A DNA stretch of 9,479 nt, from NCBI GenBank assembly GCA_002477905.1, contig DLLB01000041.1, positions 1-9,479 on the forward strand, read 5' to 3'. The notes beneath the pieces are model-generated. The model did no database searches. It was not told the DNA's origin and was given only the letters and a program-made list of their open reading frames with translations. Source of the DNA: Clostridiales bacterium UBA7573. Its GTDB lineage: Bacteria > Bacillota > Clostridia > Oscillospirales > CAG-272. The translations under genes were made by a program, and so were the position numbers. Below, piece by piece: positions 5,942 through 9,479 of this stretch; position 1 is the stretch's first letter, and every line of letters starts with the position of its first letter.

Positions 5942-8221
5942 TTATTCCGTGCCTTTGAGCGCTTCCACCATGTCGATCTTTTTGTTTTTGCGGGAAACGA
6001 TCAGGCTGACAACCAATGACATTCCGACAGTCAGGCAAATGCTGATGAGTACCGTTCGTACACTGATTGCCAGTTTCATTTCATACTCGCCCGCCATTGC
6101 GCGAAGCAGATACCCCAACGTTCCGATTCCCGCGGGTAATCCGATGAGAATGCCAATCAGACTGAGCCACAGATTCTGCCCGATCAGCAGGGTTCCAATC
6201 TTCCGATCGCGAAATCCCACGACTTTCAACGTCGCCATTTCCCGATAACGCTCGGTATAACTCATCACACCCAGATTGTACAAAACCACGACGCCCAGAA
6301 TCAGCGCACCGAAGATCAGCACAAAAATCATCATATCCATGATCTCCGTAAACGAATCAAACGATTCCATGATCTTTTGCTTTGACTGAACGCTCCGGAT
6401 TGCATCGTTTGGCGCAATTTCATCGGATTTTGCATCCGTATACACCGAATCCATCGTATAAGGGATTCCGATCTCTTGCGCGTAAGTTTCGGAAATCACG
6501 ATGCTCTCCGATACGCTGCGGATAATCCCCGCAACCGTCAGGTGATACTGTTGATCGGTGCCGAATGGGCTGATTGTTAAAGAATCTCCGACTTTCAGAC
6601 CGTATTCCCGCGCAATGCGCATACAAATATACGCTCCGTTGTTTTCCAGTTTTACATAGCCGCTTTTTTGTGCGGGGAACCGTACCTTATCATGCGAGAT
6701 CGCATAAATATCCAAGGAAACCGCTTTTTCTTCGATCTGCACACTGACCGAAGCACTGCTGTCCGCTTGGTACCGCTCGATCACCTCTGCGCGCTGCGCT
6801 GAAGTTGCGTCTTCGGAAAGTGAAATTTTGGATACATAATTGGTCGCGCCGTTATAATATAAATCCAAAAACGCATCCATGGTGTCTCCCATTCCAAGAG
6901 AACCGACCATCAGAATCATACATCCCACAATTCCGATCAGACTCATGGCGGTACGGGATTTATGCCTTAGACAATCCCGCAGATTCCAACGCGTACCGAA
7001 AGACAACCGATGGAACCATTTTGTCTTTTCCACCGCAAGCGGCTTCACCTTTTTCGGTGTATACGGACGAAGCGCATCCGCCGCGCTGCCGGCAAGCATT
7101 TGCTTGACCGAAAGAAATCCGATAAAAGTCAACAGCGCCAGAATACCGGCGAGAATCAGATAACAGAATCCGGGCAGATAAAGCTTCCATTCGGGCATAT
7201 CAAAATATGTTCCCATCGTACCGTTCGGATTCATAATCCAGTAGGCGATGCCACAGCCAAGTCCTACGCCAAGTACAGAACCGATCCCGCCGATCATCAG
7301 GGCATAGGAAGTATAGTGCAGTAAAATCCGTTTATCCCGATACCCCAGTGCTTTTAAAGTGCCGATCTGCGTTTTTTCCTTTGCCGTCAGCCGATGCATG
7401 GTCGTCACCATCGTCAGCACTGCGATCAGCAAAAACAGTACCGGCAGAACCGAGCCCATGGTTTTGCCCTCTTGGGCTTCTCCGTCCGCCGCGGCGGAAG
7501 AAGTCATTTCCGCATGCGTCAGCACCAGCGTGGTTTTACCGAGCGCACGGTCACAGTTTGCAAGAAACTCTTTTTTCTCAAGATCCGAGAGCACATTGAG
7601 ATACGGATAATACTCCGCACCGGCGACCTGCCGGTAAAACACCGGAGAAATATACGCAAACCCGTGGGTATCAAAATCCGGCATCAGTTGCGTTTCATCC
7701 CGCACACAAACCAGATATTCGCCGGATTTGATCAATCCCGCAACTTTTCCGGTAATCGTGAGATTTTTGTATGTAAAGGACAGCGTATCGCCGCAAACGA
7801 TCCCGTTTGCCGCGGCATAGCGGTCAGAAAGCCAGATGCTGTCCGTGCTTTGCGCGTCATACGGAGCGCCCTCCGTCACCAAAAATCCGCAAACGGCAGG
7901 ATCCGTCGTCACAGTCAGCGCCACACTGTCCTCCCCGTGCTCTTTCACTCCCGCAGAAACCGAAAGGAACCGCGCCGCTTTCCGTACCCCCGCTACGGCA
8001 CAGATCTTTTGCAAATCGTCCTCGGAGAATCCCGCCTCCGATACAATCCGGTAATCGGCATAACCGGTTTTGTCGAAAAAGGTCTGCACATTTCGTTCGA
8101 TACTCGCCCATTCCATATTGAATCCGACAAAAACACCGACTCCAAGCGCAATCATCAAGATCATGGATAAAAACTGCGCCTTATAGAGTTTCATGGTCCG
8201 GAACAGTTTTTTTACAAGCAT
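5942..8221 (-). CDS. ABC transporter permease with two FtsX modules
   Basis: Membrane component of an ABC system of the MacB/FtsX (type VII) class, which usually moves peptides, lipids or antimicrobials or works mechanically rather than importing nutrients. The 759 residues contain about eight membrane segments: near 17-35, 257-275, 305-330, 348-372, 425-444, 628-650, 677-702 and 718-743. This is two copies of the 1+3 FtsX arrangement. Each module has a large extracytoplasmic domain after its first helix (about 36-256 and 445-627) and a conserved cytoplasmic coupling motif after its second (EKTQIGTLKALGY at 282-294, RYREMATLKVVGF at 658-670). The start at 8221 has GAGGAGG 6 nt upstream; a TTG at 8239 in the same frame is upstream of that site and overlaps the ATPase gene. 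It starts 11 nt after the ATPase gene ends, so the two form the transporter. The substrate is unknown. Confidence 0.93.
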   Translation of the reverse strand: MLVKKLFRTMKLYKAQFLSMILMIALGVGVFVGFNMEWASIERNVQTFFDKTGYADYRIVSEAGFSEDDLQKICAVAGVRKAARFLSVSAGVKEHGEDSVALTVTTDPAVCGFLVTEGAPYDAQSTDSIWLSDRYAAANGIVCGDTLSFTYKNLTITGKVAGLIKSGEYLVCVRDETQLMPDFDTHGFAYISPVFYRQVAGAEYYPYLNVLSDLEKKEFLANCDRALGKTTLVLTHAEMTSSAAADGEAQEGKTMGSVLPVLFLLIAVLTMVTTMHRLTAKEKTQIGTLKALGYRDKRILLHYTSYALMIGGIGSVLGVGLGCGIAYWIMNPNGTMGTYFDMPEWKLYLPGFCYLILAGILALLTFIGFLSVKQMLAGSAADALRPYTPKKVKPLAVEKTKWFHRLSFGTRWNLRDCLRHKSRTAMSLIGIVGCMILMVGSLGMGDTMDAFLDLYYNGATNYVSKISLSEDATSAQRAEVIERYQADSSASVSVQIEEKAVSLDIYAISHDKVRFPAQKSGYVKLENNGAYICMRIAREYGLKVGDSLTISPFGTDQQYHLTVAGIIRSVSESIVISETYAQEIGIPYTMDSVYTDAKSDEIAPNDAIRSVQSKQKIMESFDSFTEIMDMMIFVLIFGALILGVVVLYNLGVMSYTERYREMATLKVVGFRDRKIGTLLIGQNLWLSLIGILIGLPAGIGTLGYLLRAMAGEYEMKLAISVRTVLISICLTVGMSLVVSLIVSRKNKKIDMVEALKGTE

Positions 8222-8227
8222 ACTCTG

Positions 8228-8234
8228 CCTCCTC
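8228..8234 (-). promoter_or_regulatory. Ribosome binding site of the permease gene
   Basis: GAGGAGG on the minus strand, 6 nt before the ATG at 8221 and overlapping the ATPase stop codon (8233-8235). It fixes the permease start and points to coupled translation of the two transporter subunits. Confidence 0.75.
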
Positions 8235-8934
8235 ACCAATCAATTTCATCGGCATTCACCGGATGTTCCTGCGCTTCCTGCGATACGATCCTACCGTTTT
8301 TCACGCGGATGACCACATCTGCCATCCTGGCAATGTTCTGATTGTGCGTCACGATGATAATCGTTTTGCCGTAATCCCGCGCCATTTTCAGAAGCAACTT
8401 CAGCACAAGCACACCGGTTTCGGAATCCAATGCGCCGGTCGGCTCATCGCAAAGCAAAATTTTCGGATTTTTTGCAAGCGCACGCGCAATGGAAACCCGT
8501 TGCTGTTCTCCGCCGGAAAGCTCCGCCGGAAAATTTTTCAGATGGTCGGACAATCCGACCTCCGCAAGCATTTGCGTTGCGGACAGCGCATGCGGGGCAA
8601 TGTCCTTTACCAACGCCACATTTTCATGCACAGTTAAAGTCGGGATCAGATTGTAAAACTGAAACACGAACCCCACGGTTTTGGCACGATAATCGGCAAG
8701 TTCATTCCCCGTCAAGGTGGAAATATCTTGTCCATCCACAAGAATTTTGCCCTCGCTTGGACTGTCAAGCCCGCCAAGCAGATTCAAAAGGGTACTTTTT
8801 CCCGCGCCGCTCGGTCCCAGAATGACCACAAATTTTCCTTCGTCCAAACGCATATTCACATGATCCAGCGCCCGCAGGGTATGATCGCCACTGGTGTACA
8901 CCCGACTGACATCCGAAAACTCTACAATTCCCAT
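8233..8934 (-). CDS. ABC transporter ATP-binding protein (MacB/LolD type)
   Basis: Cytoplasmic ATPase that powers the adjacent FtsX-type permease. The 233 residues show every core motif: Walker A GPSGAGKST (40-48), Q-loop Gln92 in FVFQFYNLIPTLTV, signature LSGGEQQR (139-146), Walker B ILLCDEP (159-165) followed by TGALD (166-170), and the H-loop His197 in VTHN. The LLNLLGGLD stretch after Walker A and the VFQFYNLIPTLT region are typical of the MacB/LolD/BceA group of exporter-type ATPases. The start at 8934 has AGGAG 9 nt upstream; an in-frame ATG at 8943 directly abuts that site and is less likely. The gene lies 23 nt after the broken regulator gene and 11 nt before the permease gene. Confidence 0.95.
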   Translation of the reverse strand: MGIVEFSDVSRVYTSGDHTLRALDHVNMRLDEGKFVVILGPSGAGKSTLLNLLGGLDSPSEGKILVDGQDISTLTGNELADYRAKTVGFVFQFYNLIPTLTVHENVALVKDIAPHALSATQMLAEVGLSDHLKNFPAELSGGEQQRVSIARALAKNPKILLCDEPTGALDSETGVLVLKLLLKMARDYGKTIIIVTHNQNIARMADVVIRVKNGRIVSQEAQEHPVNADEIDW

Positions 8935-8943
8935 TCCATTCAT

Positions 8944-8948
8944 CTCCT
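8944..8948 (-). promoter_or_regulatory. Ribosome binding site of the ABC ATPase gene
   Basis: AGGAG on the minus strand lies 9 nt before the ATG at 8934 and directly abuts the ATG at 8943. This spacing favours 8934 as the start. It lies between the regulator's stop codon (8958) and the ATPase gene. Confidence 0.6.
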
Positions 8949-8957
8949 GTTTTGCAT

Positions 8958-9397
8958 TTATTGATTCTCTTTTTCTCCGGTTCTTCCCACAGATACCCGC
9001 AAACATCCGGTATTCCCATGCAAAGGAGGCTTTTCCCGACTGCGATCCTGCAATGCCTGAAGCGCATGCTCCGGAATTTCCGCAAGCAAGGTGCAGACTG
9101 CTGCCCGCGGCTGTTCCAATTGCGGGAATCCCTCCTGTAAAAACTGTTCCACCGCATCATAATACTGTGCGTACTTCTCGCTTCTCCGGCGTCCGTTAAA
9201 AATGCCACACCGTAGGATTTCCGTTCGATCAACCCTTCCCGCGCAAACATTTCCAGCATATGATGCACACTTGGTTTGGACAGCCCCAGTGCAACGGCAA
9301 TATCCACACTGCGCACCCCCTTAGCGTCCCGGTCCAGCTGACGGATCATCAAAAGATAACTGAGGTGCGTGGGCGTCCATTTCTTTTCCGTATTCAT
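8958..9397 (-). pseudogene. DtxR/MntR-like winged-helix regulator with a frameshift
   Basis: Joining two frames gives a protein of about 145 residues. The first frame (start at 9397) encodes a winged helix like those of DtxR/MntR: LSYLLMIRQLD, RSVDIAVALGLSKPSVHHML (29-48) and EGLIERKSYGVAFLTDAGE (54-72). Near 9170-9184 the family-like sequence moves to the -1 frame and continues as KYAQYYDAVEQFLQ, helical to about residue 118, and stops at 8958, 23 nt before the ABC ATPase gene. Without a shift the first frame runs on to 8765 as a 210-residue protein whose tail is not family-like and overlaps the ATPase gene by 170 bp, so a lost base (mutation or sequencing error) is the simplest explanation. 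No canonical slippery heptamer sits at the junction. By hand alignment to B. subtilis MntR, none of the ligand residues D8, E11, H77, E99, E102, H103 is kept. The ribosome site is weak (GGAG about 3 nt before the ATG). It probably controlled the transporter. Confidence 0.7.
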
Positions 9398-9421
9398 GCT
9401 CTCCGATTCCTTTTCTCAGCC

Positions 9422-9434
9422 TGTAATCCTTACA
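9422..9434. promoter_or_regulatory. Inverted repeat upstream of the regulator, candidate operator
   Basis: TGTAA (9422-9426) and TTACA (9430-9434) form perfect 5-bp arms around a 3-bp spacer, 25 bp in front of the regulator's ATG. The position suits autoregulation of the regulator-ABC operon. I found no convincing -10/-35 pair in the 82 bases available upstream of the gene. A repeat this short can arise by chance. Confidence 0.35.
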
Positions 9435-9479
9435 AAAAGGGAGACGACAGTTTGATTCTGCACTGCCCCAAATTGTACG

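Noticed and set aside
7394..8170. Plus-strand open frame of 258 codons opposite the permease
   Set aside because: It is antisense to the membrane and extracytoplasmic regions of the permease, very rich in Arg and His, without any family pattern.
8765..9182. Continuation of the regulator's first frame as a real 210-residue protein
   Set aside because: After about residue 73 the sequence loses resemblance to the family and runs 170 bp inside the ABC ATPase gene in another frame, while the -1 frame continues the family pattern.

Overview
The window looks like part of the chromosome of a fermentative, anaerobic Clostridia-type Firmicute, probably near Oscillospiraceae/Ruminococcaceae. This placement is inferred from the Rex-AdhE pair, strong AAGGAGG-type ribosome binding sites, a Gram-positive lipoprotein signal and moderate GC; no rRNA or other firm taxonomic marker is present. 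All eight genes lie on the minus strand, so transcription runs from high to low coordinates. There are no tRNA or rRNA genes, CRISPR array, insertion sequence or phage genes.

Reading in the direction of transcription, the first block (9479 to 5942) is a transporter operon. It holds a small DtxR/MntR-like winged-helix regulator broken by a frameshift near 9175, a MacB/LolD-type ABC ATPase, and a 759-residue permease with two FtsX modules. Strong bidirectional hairpin terminator 5892-5928 closes it. A short inverted repeat (9422-9434) in front of the regulator is a candidate operator.

The second block is a LysR-family regulator (4899-5828), whose likely promoter is embedded in that terminator, followed by an unrecognised 173-residue lipoprotein (4292-4813). 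A second hairpin terminator (4218-4256) ends this block.

The third block is a redox-controlled fermentation operon. It contains rex (NADH/NAD+ sensing repressor), adhE (bifunctional acetaldehyde-CoA/alcohol dehydrogenase) and a small APH/choline-kinase-fold phosphotransferase that runs off the left edge. Spacing is very tight (13 nt or less between each pair). The expected logic is that high NADH releases Rex, and AdhE then reoxidises NADH by reducing acetyl-CoA to ethanol. The rex promoter region carries an extended -10 element and two palindromes.

Most of the window is ordinary, well-conserved metabolism and transport. The points worth a second look are the frameshifted regulator that also appears to lack all MntR metal ligands, the kinase tied to rex-adhE, the promoter nested in a terminator, and the uncharacterised lipoprotein. 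I do not see convincing evidence of a wholly new system.
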